A stretch of DNA of 64,000 nt, from the NCBI GenBank assembly GCA_005798405.1, contig SYJQ01000028.1, positions 1-64,000 on the forward strand. Reading direction: 5' to 3'. The DNA is from Nitrosopumilaceae archaeon (GTDB taxonomy: Archaea; Thermoproteota; Nitrososphaeria; Nitrososphaerales; Nitrosopumilaceae). Both the position numbers and the translations under genes were made by a program. Below are positions 28,987 through 38,120 of the stretch, one piece after another. Position 1 is the stretch's first letter; the number at the start of each line of letters is the position of its first letter. The notes beneath the pieces are model-generated. The model saw only the letters and a program-made list of their open reading frames with translations, ran no database searches and was not told where the DNA came from.

Positions 28987-30391
28987 GACGTGGCATTACA
29001 ACTTCTACTTGTTCTCTTACTAGTTGAGTGTAATAGTTGATGAGAATATCCACCATAAGTAAAATTCCAATGCCAGACCCAAAAACGCCTAAAACATCAG
29101 ATACACCAGCCAACAATCCCAAAATTATAGAACCAATAATTGTAACTGATGGAATGTATTTGTTTAGTAATGCTTCTACAGGTGCATTTGATCTTCTGAA
29201 TCCTGGAATTTGTACATCTGCATCAAGTAAGTTTTGAGCTGCACTCTTTGGTGATAACCCTCCAAGCTCAACCCATAATCTACCAAACAATACAACGATA
29301 CCGATCATAAACAAAATGTAACCTACAGCTCTACTAGGATCTAACGCTGCTGCCTCTATTCCTCTTGGGGGAGTAATGTAGTAAATTATTCCTCCTATTG
29401 GAGTAGATGGACTTGTAGGATCAAATTGTCCAAGAACATTCATGAATTCATTATTATTTCGAGGGTTGAAGTTTGCCCATAACATCTGGCCAATAAACAC
29501 AGCATTTGCAGTAAGAGCTGATGCAAGTATTACAGGGATGTTAGAGACATATATCAGCTTAATTGGGTATACTGCTGAGAATCCACGATATTTTGTAGAA
29601 ACAATTGGAATTTCAATTTTCATTCCTTGCGTAAATACTAGAATCAATAGAATTCCTACAGTCAGACATAATCCAAAAATACTTGGAAGTTGATTTGAAC
29701 GGAATAAGACATTAGATAAATCTCCAGTCATCATGGATTGGCCAATATACGGTATAATACCAATAGTACCGCCATCTCCAGCTGGTAATGGGCTGAACAA
29801 ACTCCATAAAATTTGTTGAGCAACACCTGCCATAATGAATAAACTGATTCCACTACCAAGGCCCCAACCTTTTTGGACCAATTCATCTAAGAACATAATG
29901 ATAATTGATGCTGCCATCAATTGACCAATCATAACATACAAGACATATGGTTCTGGTACACCCGGACCGTAAACTGCAGCTGCATAAACAATTGATTCTG
30001 CTACAATTACAACATAAGTTACTAGTTTAGTAGCAGTTTGAAATACTCCTCTCTCTTCTGGTTTTTTAAAGTCAAACTTTAGAATATCTGAACCCCTAAG
30101 CAATTGCATCAAGAGACCCGCAGTTACAATAGGTCCAATTCCTAACTCAACAAGTGTTCCTTGTTGAGATGCAAAAATGACTCTAGCAAACTGTAGAAAA
30201 TCAAACTCTGGCGCTGTTGCTCCAAATAACGGAGTCTGTCCCATAACCATGTAAACTAACAATGCGACTCCAGACCAAATCAATCTAGTTTGCAGTGATA
30301 TCTTTTTTTTTGGTTTTGGTACTTGAGGAATGTATGGTTCAGCTTTGAAAACAACTTTTCTAATAAAATTAGTTATGCTACCTTCAGCCAT
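28961..30391 (-). CDS. secY: Preprotein translocase subunit SecY
   Basis: Polytopic; FLDELVQKGWGLGSGISLFIMAGVAQQI; IPIVSTKYRGFSAVYPIKLIYVSNIPVIL. Confidence 0.96.
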   Translation of the reverse strand: MAEGSITNFIRKVVFKAEPYIPQVPKPKKKISLQTRLIWSGVALLVYMVMGQTPLFGATAPEFDFLQFARVIFASQQGTLVELGIGPIVTAGLLMQLLRGSDILKFDFKKPEERGVFQTATKLVTYVVIVAESIVYAAAVYGPGVPEPYVLYVMIGQLMAASIIIMFLDELVQKGWGLGSGISLFIMAGVAQQILWSLFSPLPAGDGGTIGIIPYIGQSMMTGDLSNVLFRSNQLPSIFGLCLTVGILLILVFTQGMKIEIPIVSTKYRGFSAVYPIKLIYVSNIPVILASALTANAVFIGQMLWANFNPRNNNEFMNVLGQFDPTSPSTPIGGIIYYITPPRGIEAAALDPSRAVGYILFMIGIVVLFGRLWVELGGLSPKSAAQNLLDADVQIPGFRRSNAPVEALLNKYIPSVTIIGSIILGLLAGVSDVLGVFGSGIGILLMVDILINYYTQLVREQVEVVMPRLGALLGRK

Positions 30392-30809
30392 TATCAGCTA
30401 GCACCTCTCCGCCTACTGATTTTATTTTCTCTTCTGCAGTTGCAGTAAATCGCGGTACTTTGACGGTGTATGTGTTAGATACTTTACCGCCACCAAGGAG
30501 TTTATCATATCCAGCAGTTATGAGGTCTATGACTTTCTTTCCTCCTTCATCTTTACCAAATTTTGAGAATAGATCATCGAGATCACGGACACTGGCCCAT
30601 TTTCTTGTGATAATTGGATGAGGTGGGTGAGTAGAATCATGTCCAAAATGATCTGGGTTTTCTTTTAGTAAAGTACTAAAATGGTATTTATGTAATCCAG
30701 CAATTCCAAGACCGCCTTTGTGACCACTTGCACGATGTTGACCTACTTGTCCCCATCCCATGTGTCGTCCACCTCTTAATCTTCTTGTTTTTCTTAATCT
30801 TGTTGCCAT
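30384..30809 (-). CDS. rpl15: 50S ribosomal protein L15
   Basis: RKTRRLRGGRHMGWGQVGQHRASGHKGG. Confidence 0.95.
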   Translation of the reverse strand: MATRLRKTRRLRGGRHMGWGQVGQHRASGHKGGLGIAGLHKYHFSTLLKENPDHFGHDSTHPPHPIITRKWASVRDLDDLFSKFGKDEGGKKVIDLITAGYDKLLGGGKVSNTYTVKVPRFTATAEEKIKSVGGEVLADNG

Positions 30810-30810
30810 T

Positions 30811-31278
30811 TTACATCATATTCCTTACCAATGTTCCAAGGTCTTTATTTTGTCCCAATATGCCTTTTTGTCCATATAGTTTTTTGGTGCTTCGCTTGAA
30901 TCCATGTTTTGGTGGAGCTAAAGCAAACCAAGGTTTTAGTGGTTTTAATTTAGAAAGTGTTGCTTTTCCCTCAGCTAATGCTGAACCAAGTGCTTCAGTA
31001 CTAGCAAATCCAAGTTCTTTAAGATCAGTAGCAGTAATTTTTTGATAACCTTCTTTTCTTGCTTTTTTATCAATGAGTTCTTTTGCTAAATTGGCATCTA
31101 GTTCAATCCAAGATACATAGTGTTTTACTTTGTTTAACATTCCCAATGTATTGTCTTTAGCAGGTAAAATTGTAGCACGATATTTTTTATCTAATTTTAG
31201 TAAAGTCATAGTGGTAGTTGCCCAATAAGGACAATCAGCTTGACCTTTTATTCTAACTACAAGATATGCATTTGCCAT
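30811..31278 (-). CDS. rpl30: 50S ribosomal protein L30
   Basis: YLVVRIKGQADCPYWATTTMTLLKLDKKYRATIL; operon context. Confidence 0.94.
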   Translation of the reverse strand: MANAYLVVRIKGQADCPYWATTTMTLLKLDKKYRATILPAKDNTLGMLNKVKHYVSWIELDANLAKELIDKKARKEGYQKITATDLKELGFASTEALGSALAEGKATLSKLKPLKPWFALAPPKHGFKRSTKKLYGQKGILGQNKDLGTLVRNMM

Positions 31279-31284
31279 TTTATA

Positions 31285-32007
31285 TCAACCCTGACTAAAT
31301 GTCTGTTTAAGACAGTCCAATATAGCTTTAGAAGTTGAATTCATTGTTGGAGTAGAACCTTTTGCTGTTGTCCATGCATCCTTTAGACCTGCTAATTGCA
31401 ATAATCGTTTAATTTTACCACCAGCTACTAACCCCAATCCACGGGGAGCTGGAATTATTTCAATTGTGACACTTCCACCTTTTCCTCTAATTTTAAACGG
31501 TACTGAGTGCTTCTGATCACATCTGCATTCCCAACTTCCACATCCTAGTTTGATTGGACTTACATTGAGAAGAGCTTGGTTTGTTGCCTTTTCAATTGCA
31601 ATTCTCATTTGTTTTGATTTTCCTTGACCTACTCCCAAGTAACCATTTTCATTACCAGTTGCAACAATTGCTTTGAATCTAGTTGATTGTCCATTAGAAG
31701 TCATTTTTTGAATAATGCCTACATCGATAACTTCGCTTTTCAAATCAGGAAGTAATTTTTTAATTATGCCAGCTTCTTGAATTCTTAAACCATCTTGAAT
31801 AATTTCTTCAATAGAATTAATTTCTCCAGAAGCTACTTTTTTTCCTAAAATTGTTTTTGGAATCCAAGCTTCTTCTTCAGGTTCTCGTCTTGGTCGTCTA
31901 GCTTGTCCGCCAGGTTTACCTCCACCATAAGTTTTTTGGCCTCCAGGTCCACCTCTGCCTCCAGGTCCACCTTGACCAGAAGGTTTACGTTGTGTTGTTT
32001 GACTCAT
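31285..32007 (-). CDS. rps5: 30S ribosomal protein S5 with Gly/Arg-rich N-terminal extension
   Basis: Core GYLGVGQGKSKQMRIAIEKA, GKGGSVTIEIIPAPRGLGLVAGGKIKRLLQLAGLKD; N-terminus GGPGGRGGPGGQKTYGGGKPGG. Confidence 0.95.
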   Translation of the reverse strand: MSQTTQRKPSGQGGPGGRGGPGGQKTYGGGKPGGQARRPRREPEEEAWIPKTILGKKVASGEINSIEEIIQDGLRIQEAGIIKKLLPDLKSEVIDVGIIQKMTSNGQSTRFKAIVATGNENGYLGVGQGKSKQMRIAIEKATNQALLNVSPIKLGCGSWECRCDQKHSVPFKIRGKGGSVTIEIIPAPRGLGLVAGGKIKRLLQLAGLKDAWTTAKGSTPTMNSTSKAILDCLKQTFSQG

Positions 32008-32009
32008 TT

Positions 32010-32492
32010 CTATTTAACCTCGCTATCAATAGCAGATTTAATTTTTGAAGTATCATTTTTTACGGTGAGATGATCTCCGTTAATTCTATCAGTTGGTGGA
32101 AATGTTTCTGAATCGGCTGGGACTTTAACACCTGCGTCAACAACGCCTTTTAGTGCAGCTGCCATTCGTTGTGTGTATCTTCTAGTGCCAGTATACAAAA
32201 TTGCATCTTTAGCACCATTACCAATAGCTTTCTTTCCAGCAAGATAGCCAGTCAGATATGCCGCAGGAATACTTTTCCTTGAACCTTTCCAGCCTTTTTT
32301 GATTAAATAACTTGAATGTGCAGATGCAATGACCTTATCACCAGTCATGCCAGGCTTTAAAATTTGAACTTGTGTATTCTCATTTGTAATATTCACAGTA
32401 ATGAAATCACGTTTACCTATCAATAAGGTTCCACGTTTTTTGTAATTGGTCTTTTCCTCTCTTAGTCTTCTTAGGATGTTTGAATAGGCCAT
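32010..32492 (-). CDS. rpl18: 50S ribosomal protein L18
   Basis: TNYKKRGTLLIGKRDFITVNITNENTQVQIL; YTGTRRYTQRMAAALKGVVDAGVKVP. Confidence 0.94.
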   Translation of the reverse strand: MAYSNILRRLREEKTNYKKRGTLLIGKRDFITVNITNENTQVQILKPGMTGDKVIASAHSSYLIKKGWKGSRKSIPAAYLTGYLAGKKAIGNGAKDAILYTGTRRYTQRMAAALKGVVDAGVKVPADSETFPPTDRINGDHLTVKNDTSKIKSAIDSEVK

Positions 32493-32528
32493 CTATAGAA
32501 CACGAGTTTGAAACTGCTCTTATATACG

Positions 32529-33440
32529 TTAAGCGCGAATTATGGAAGCAAGTAAAGCTTTTTGAGTATGAAGTCTATTTTCTGCCTCATCCCAAACAAC
32601 AGATTGAGGACCATCAATTACAGAAGATGTAACTTCATGTTCTCTTTTTGCAGGGAGACAATGCATAAAAATTGCATCATTTTTGGCATTACTCATTAAA
32701 GATTTGTTGATCTGATATTTTGGAAGGAATTTTTTAATTCGTTTTGGGTTGTTGTTGTGAATTGAAGTATATGTGTCAGTCACTACAACATCAGCATTTT
32801 TGATTGCCTTTATTGGATCTGTTGTTAAATCAATATTGATGAATTTTTCAGATTCTGTAATCACTTTTTTTTCAGGTTCAAATCCTTTTGGAGTTGCAAT
32901 AGATAATCCAACGTCAGCAAGAGCACATCCATAGATCATTGAATTACATACATTGTTTCCGTCACCTATCCAAGCAATTTTTAGTCCTTTGAATTTTCCT
33001 TTTTTTTCTTTAATAGTCATAAAATCTGCTAAGATTTGACATGGATGAAAAGAATCAGACAATCCATTAATAACAGGTATGCTAGAAAATTCAGATAATT
33101 TTTCCAATACACTATGATCATAGACTCGTGCCATAATGCAATCAGTATAGCGTGATAAAGTTCTTGCAGTATCTTCTATTGACTCACCTCGAGATAGTTG
33201 CATATCTTGTGATGAGAGATTTATTGCATGTCCACCTAATTGATACATGCCAGTTTCAAAGCTTACTCGTGTTCGAGTAGAGGGTTTTTGAAAAATCATA
33301 GTGAGTGTTTTGTTTTTCAATAAAGGTTTGTTACCATTTTTTAATTCTTTTTTTAGTATAATGGAATAATCAATTAATTGATTAAATTCTTTCGGAGTTA
33401 ATTCCGCTAAAGTGAGTAGATCTTTTGTTTTGAGTTTCAT
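32529..33440 (-). CDS. argF: Ornithine carbamoyltransferase
   Basis: [47 protein letters not shown]. Confidence 0.95.
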   Translation of the reverse strand: MKLKTKDLLTLAELTPKEFNQLIDYSIILKKELKNGNKPLLKNKTLTMIFQKPSTRTRVSFETGMYQLGGHAINLSSQDMQLSRGESIEDTARTLSRYTDCIMARVYDHSVLEKLSEFSSIPVINGLSDSFHPCQILADFMTIKEKKGKFKGLKIAWIGDGNNVCNSMIYGCALADVGLSIATPKGFEPEKKVITESEKFINIDLTTDPIKAIKNADVVVTDTYTSIHNNNPKRIKKFLPKYQINKSLMSNAKNDAIFMHCLPAKREHEVTSSVIDGPQSVVWDEAENRLHTQKALLASIIRA

Positions 33441-34768
33441 TTCTTAAAGAATCCAAATACACCCCGTTTCTTTTTAGATTTTTCTTCTTCTTTATCTTGT
33501 TTGTGTTTATGATCTTTAATTTCTTCTTTTTCAGATAAATGCTCTTCATGCTCTTTTTTCTTATCTACTTTTGATTCTCCAGGTTTCGGTCGCCCCTGTT
33601 TAATCCAATCACGAATTTTTATACCGAGTTTAATTGCTTCGTCATCATTTTCAGGTAAAGAGATATCGTATAATTCAGAATATTTGAAAATGTCAGCATC
33701 GTTAATTCCTTCAAAAGGATCATTTGTAGAAGAATTTGGTTCTGGTTCTGGTTTTGGTTCTGGTTTTGGTTCTGGTTTTGGTTCTGGTTTTGGTTCTGGT
33801 TTTGGTTCTGGTTTTGGTTCTGGTTTTGGTTCAGAAGAAATTTCTTTAATATCTACTCCAGAAAGAGAGCCAAATACAGTTTCCAAAAAAGTTTCTTTAT
33901 CAAAAGGTTTTAGATCTTGGTATTCTTGTCCCACACCAACATAAAGCACGGGAGTGGATGTAATTTTTACAATAGATAATGCAGCTCCGCCACGAGCATC
34001 TGCGTCACTTTTTGTTAGAATTGAACCGTTAAATTTTACATGTTCAAAGAACTCTCTTGCTTGGTTTACAGTATCATTTCCAGCTAAAGAATCACCAACA
34101 AAAATTTTGAAATCAGGATTTACTACTTTAGTAATTTTAGCAATTTGCTCCATCAGGTTTTTACTAGTTTGCATTCTGCCTGCAGTGTCAATTAGCACAC
34201 AGTCCATTTTGTGGGATTTTGCATAAAGTACTGCATCTCTAGCTACTGCTGCAGGGTCAGAGTTATAGTTTTGAGCAACTAATTTCAAATTCAGACGATT
34301 TGTGTGTTCGCGTAATTGCTCAATAGCTCCAGCTCTAAATGTATCGGCTGCGGCTACTACAACAGAATACTTTGCCTGTTGTAGCATATGAGCTACTTTA
34401 GCAAGAGAAGTAGTTTTTCCAGTACCGTTGATCCCTACAAAGAGTATCAGAAAAGGCTGACCTGTTTTCTTTTTTTCATTAATTTTTTCAAAAAGATCAA
34501 CCTTACCTGCAACATCAAATAATGATGAAATACTAGAAATCAAACTATCCTTGACAAATTTTTCAATTTCGTTTCTAGATACTTTGGAACCGATCAGATG
34601 ATTTTTCAAGTCAGATTTTATAGAATCGATTACTTCACTAGCCACATCAGATTCAAGAAGTGAAATCTCCAACTCAAAAAGAATTTCTTCGATATCTTTT
34701 TCATTTAGTTCTTTTTCACCAAGACTTTTCGCTGCATTTGAAAATGCATTACGAAGCTTATCAAACAT
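33437..34768 (-). CDS. ftsY: Signal recognition particle receptor FtsY with unusual C-terminal extension
   Basis: GINGTGKTTSLAKVAHMLQ; DTFRAGAIEQLREH; DTAGRMQTSKNLMEQ; C-terminal (EPKP)n linker and [12 protein letters not shown]. Confidence 0.95.
   Translation of the reverse strand: MFDKLRNAFSNAAKSLGEKELNEKDIEEILFELEISLLESDVASEVIDSIKSDLKNHLIGSKVSRNEIEKFVKDSLISSISSLFDVAGKVDLFEKINEKKKTGQPFLILFVGINGTGKTTSLAKVAHMLQQAKYSVVVAAADTFRAGAIEQLREHTNRLNLKLVAQNYNSDPAAVARDAVLYAKSHKMDCVLIDTAGRMQTSKNLMEQIAKITKVVNPDFKIFVGDSLAGNDTVNQAREFFEHVKFNGSILTKSDADARGGAALSIVKITSTPVLYVGVGQEYQDLKPFDKETFLETVFGSLSGVDIKEISSEPKPEPKPEPKPEPKPEPKPEPKPEPKPEPEPNSSTNDPFEGINDADIFKYSELYDISLPENDDEAIKLGIKIRDWIKQGRPKPGESKVDKKKEHEEHLSEKEEIKDHKHKQDKEEEKSKKKRGVFGFFKK
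33738..33833. repeat. 12-bp tandem repeat (GGTTCTGGTTTT)n encoding (EPKP)n in ftsY
   Basis: About 7-8 near-perfect contiguous copies visible in the + strand. Confidence 0.95.
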
Positions 34769-34772
34769 TATT

Positions 34773-35198
34773 TTATCCCGAAATGTTTTGAGATGTTTCT
34801 TGCATGAGTTGATTCATTTGATCCTTACCTTGTTCCAATCTGGCTACTGCATCTTGTTTTCTAGCAGAAGTATCTTGTAAAGCAACTTCAATTTCTTTAA
34901 TTCGTGCCTCAAGATAGTTTATAGTAGAATCATATGTTTTTTCCACCGCAATTCCTGCACCTATATTCAAAACAATTTTGTCATTAGACGAAATTTTTGT
35001 TTGCACATATGATCCCATTCCAATAGGGAGTAAAGTATCAGAATTAGGTTTTTGGCGAAGTGATTTTATCGATTCTATTGCAGAAACAGATTCTCTTAAG
35101 ACACTTAGAAGCGTTCCTTCTCGTTGAGATAAATCTGCAAAGTAGGTTTCAAGCATTTGCATTTGCTGCATTAATTGTTGGGCCTGCTCTTCACTCAT
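34773..35198 (-). CDS. pfdA: Prefoldin subunit alpha
   Basis: Coiled coil; LLPIGMGSYVQTKISSNDKIVLNIGAGIAVEKTYDSTINYLEARIKEIE. Confidence 0.9.
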   Translation of the reverse strand: MSEEQAQQLMQQMQMLETYFADLSQREGTLLSVLRESVSAIESIKSLRQKPNSDTLLPIGMGSYVQTKISSNDKIVLNIGAGIAVEKTYDSTINYLEARIKEIEVALQDTSARKQDAVARLEQGKDQMNQLMQETSQNISG

Positions 35199-35373
35199 TT
35201 ACAACAAACTATCTAGAGATGGTTATAAATTCATTCATAAAATAATAACAAAAGAAAACAAAATAAAAGAAAAAGATTACCATTTACAATGATTTGAAAA
35301 ATTTGCAAAATAAACGAAAAATTAAATCAGTATCAGAAGAAATATAGAATTAAAAAAAATAAAGATTAGAACT

Positions 35374-35994
35374 TTATTTTGCTTTAGAGAATCTGTTTTC
35401 TACTTCATCCCAATTAACTACATTCCACCAAGATGCAATATAATCAGGTCTTTTGTTCTGATATTTCAGATAGTATGCATGTTCCCAAACATCACAACCC
35501 AACAATGGTATTAATCCTTCAGTTCTTGGACTAGTTTGGTTTGGCATAGATTTGTACTCAACCTTTCCAGTGGAAGGATTGTATACTAACCATCCCCAAC
35601 CACTGCCTTGAATTACTGCAGAAGTGGATGAGAATTTCTCTTTGAAGTCAGAAAAGCTACCAAAGGAATTATTGATTGCATCAGCAATTGATCCTCCAGG
35701 TTCTCCTCCTCCATTTGGTTTCATGTTGTTCCAAAATAGTGCATGATTATCATATCCACCACCATTAAAATTAATGGCACTTCTTTGTCCTTCAGGTACT
35801 TGACTAAGATTTGACAAAATGTCCAAGATATCTTTGTTCTGTATTTCTGCGGGACAGCTTTCTAGTGCTGCATTAAGTTTGTCAGTGTATGTTTGATGAT
35901 GTTTTGTATGATGGATCTCCATTGTTCTTGCGTCAATGTGAGGTTCCAATGCATCATATGCATATGGTATTTTTGGAAGTGTGTATTTTCCCAT
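35374..35994 (-). CDS. sod: Superoxide dismutase (Fe/Mn)
   Basis: LPKIPYAYDALEPHIDARTMEIHHTKHHQTYTDKLNAAL; GCDVWEHAYYLKYQNKRPDYI. Confidence 0.95.
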   Translation of the reverse strand: MGKYTLPKIPYAYDALEPHIDARTMEIHHTKHHQTYTDKLNAALESCPAEIQNKDILDILSNLSQVPEGQRSAINFNGGGYDNHALFWNNMKPNGGGEPGGSIADAINNSFGSFSDFKEKFSSTSAVIQGSGWGWLVYNPSTGKVEYKSMPNQTSPRTEGLIPLLGCDVWEHAYYLKYQNKRPDYIASWWNVVNWDEVENRFSKAK

Positions 35995-36071
35995 GTGGAT
36001 ACTTCGATATTTATTCCATTTATTGCTTTACTAGTCAATTGGTTTTTACTTGCTAAAAATATCGTAAAAAT

Positions 36072-38120
36072 ATGAAATTATTGATAGTTTTTGCATGTAT
36101 CATAACTATTTCAGCAACAGTAATTATTTCACAGTTTGAATCAAATGAGATTATTCACACTTATCTTGATAGAAGTGTTCCATTTGTAGGAGCAAATATT
36201 CCAAATCTTGAGGGAATTGATGGCAAAGGAATCAAAATTGCAGTTATTGACACGGGTATTGATTTCAATCATCCAGATCTTTTTGGATGGGGGGAAAACG
36301 GAAAAGTGGTTGGAGGATATAATTTCATTGATGATGGAGAATTGCCAATGGATGCAAATGGACATGGAACACAAGTTGCAGGAGTAATTGCTGCCGATGG
36401 ACAATTAGTAGGGATAGCACCAAAAGCTAAAATTTTGGCATACAAAGTTTCAGAAAACGGAGAGGCAGTATCATCTGACTTGATAGTAAAAGCAATAGAC
36501 AGAGCAATTGAAGATGATGCAGACATAATCAATATCAGTCTAGGGGTAAACAAGACAAACACCGGTATTGAACATGCAGTTAACAGAGCACTTGAAAAAG
36601 AAATCTTTGTTGTAACTGCAGCTGGGAATGATGGTCCTACATCTAAAACAATTGGCAGTCCAGGAAAAAACTACGGTTCAGTCACTGTCGGTGCAACATA
36701 TAATAATTTGACATCAAGCCTGGTTGCAACGTTAGAAGTCAATGAAAAACCATATACTGTAATTCCCATGGTGGGTTCGTCTAAATTAAACGAGTCAGTT
36801 GTCGGTAAAATAATTTTTGGAGGATACGGAAAAAAATCAGATCTGAAAGATGTTAACGCTACTGATTCAATTCTACTTGTGGAGAGAGGTAGTGATGTCA
36901 AAGGAGAACTTCTTTATTTTTCTACAAAAGAAAAAAATGCAGCAGATGTAGGAGCGAAGGCTTTGATAGTTTACAATAATGAACCAGGAATTTTTCTAGG
37001 AGAGTTAATTCACGAATTTGTAGAATCTGATTATAAACCACAGATTCCAGTCGTGTCAATTGATAGAAAAGAGGGATTGGAAATTAAAGAGGCAATTCAA
37101 GAAAAAAATAAAGCAAGTTTACATCTTTTCTATAATCCAGATTTTGTTGCACATTTTAGTTCAAGAGGATCTGTTTCACCGTTTTACATAAAACCAGACA
37201 TTGTAGCTCCAGGTGCATACATCAATACAACACAAATCAATGGGGGGTACAATTTGACTAGTGGCACAAGCTTTGCAGCACCACATGTTAGTGGAGCAGC
37301 TGCATTATTACTTGAGAAATATCCCAGCATACATCATCATGAGATCAAGTCATTATTGTTGACTACGACTGAGCCTGTTTCAGATGCTTATGGTCAAGAA
37401 TTTTCACTAAGTGATTCAGGTTCAGGCAGGCTAAATATCGCAAAGGCTTTTCAGGCAAAATTAATTATCACGCCCCCAAACTTTGTGATTTACTTATCAT
37501 CAGATAATCCAACCACTCAAAAACAATTAGAATTAAAACTGCTAAAAGGAACACTTGAGAATTTAGAAGTACATTTTGATGGACCTGAATTTATTCAGTT
37601 TTCACATATTTTAGAGGGAAGTAATTTGTTAATTAAAACAAAAATCATTGGACAAAATTATGGAGAATATGAGGGGAAAATAATCATTAATCATGATGAT
37701 GTAAAATACATAGTTCCTGTTTTGATACATTACACAGAAGGTTCAATCTCCGTAAATCAAGAAAATGAAAAACTCAATTTTATGATTTTTCATCCAGAAA
37801 AATGGAGTTTTGCAAAAATTTCAGTGATAAACAGTGAAAATGGAAAAATCGAGACAGTCACTGCAACTCCAGAAAGAGATGCGTCAGTGAAAATCAAGGA
37901 AAATGCAGAGTATTGGATAGATGCAAAAATAAAAATCGATGGAAAAACTTTTGATGCATACAATACTATTGAAGTAAATTCAATAAATGAAAACATTCAG
38001 AATGAATTTGATTTATCGAATATTCCAGAAAAACAAATGGTAATAGTATTTGGAATTGTGATAATTGTTGGAATAATCGGAGTTATATCAATACGAAAAA
38101 CAATTAAGAGTGAATCTTAG
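36072..38120 (+). CDS. Subtilisin-family (S8) serine protease with PA-like insert and C-terminal TM anchor
   Basis: Catalytic motifs AVIDTGID, NGHGTQVAG, SGTSFAAPHVSGAAALL; C-terminal MVIVFGIVIIVGIIGVISI. Confidence 0.93.
   Translation: MKLLIVFACIITISATVIISQFESNEIIHTYLDRSVPFVGANIPNLEGIDGKGIKIAVIDTGIDFNHPDLFGWGENGKVVGGYNFIDDGELPMDANGHGTQVAGVIAADGQLVGIAPKAKILAYKVSENGEAVSSDLIVKAIDRAIEDDADIINISLGVNKTNTGIEHAVNRALEKEIFVVTAAGNDGPTSKTIGSPGKNYGSVTVGATYNNLTSSLVATLEVNEKPYTVIPMVGSSKLNESVVGKIIFGGYGKKSDLKDVNATDSILLVERGSDVKGELLYFSTKEKNAADVGAKALIVYNNEPGIFLGELIHEFVESDYKPQIPVVSIDRKEGLEIKEAIQEKNKASLHLFYNPDFVAHFSSRGSVSPFYIKPDIVAPGAYINTTQINGGYNLTSGTSFAAPHVSGAAALLLEKYPSIHHHEIKSLLLTTTEPVSDAYGQEFSLSDSGSGRLNIAKAFQAKLIITPPNFVIYLSSDNPTTQKQLELKLLKGTLENLEVHFDGPEFIQFSHILEGSNLLIKTKIIGQNYGEYEGKIIINHDDVKYIVPVLIHYTEGSISVNQENEKLNFMIFHPEKWSFAKISVINSENGKIETVTATPERDASVKIKENAEYWIDAKIKIDGKTFDAYNTIEVNSINENIQNEFDLSNIPEKQMVIVFGIVIIVGIIGVISIRKTIKSES

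Noticed and set aside
33738-33833. Short tandem repeat considered as a CRISPR array
   Set aside because: Units are 12 bp, contiguous with no spacers, and in frame as (EPKP)n inside ftsY; it is a coding minisatellite.
33684-33944. + strand ORF (GSGFGSGFGSGFGS...) as a Gly-rich protein
   Set aside because: Antisense reading of the ftsY repeat; the minus-strand GTPase is clearly the real gene.
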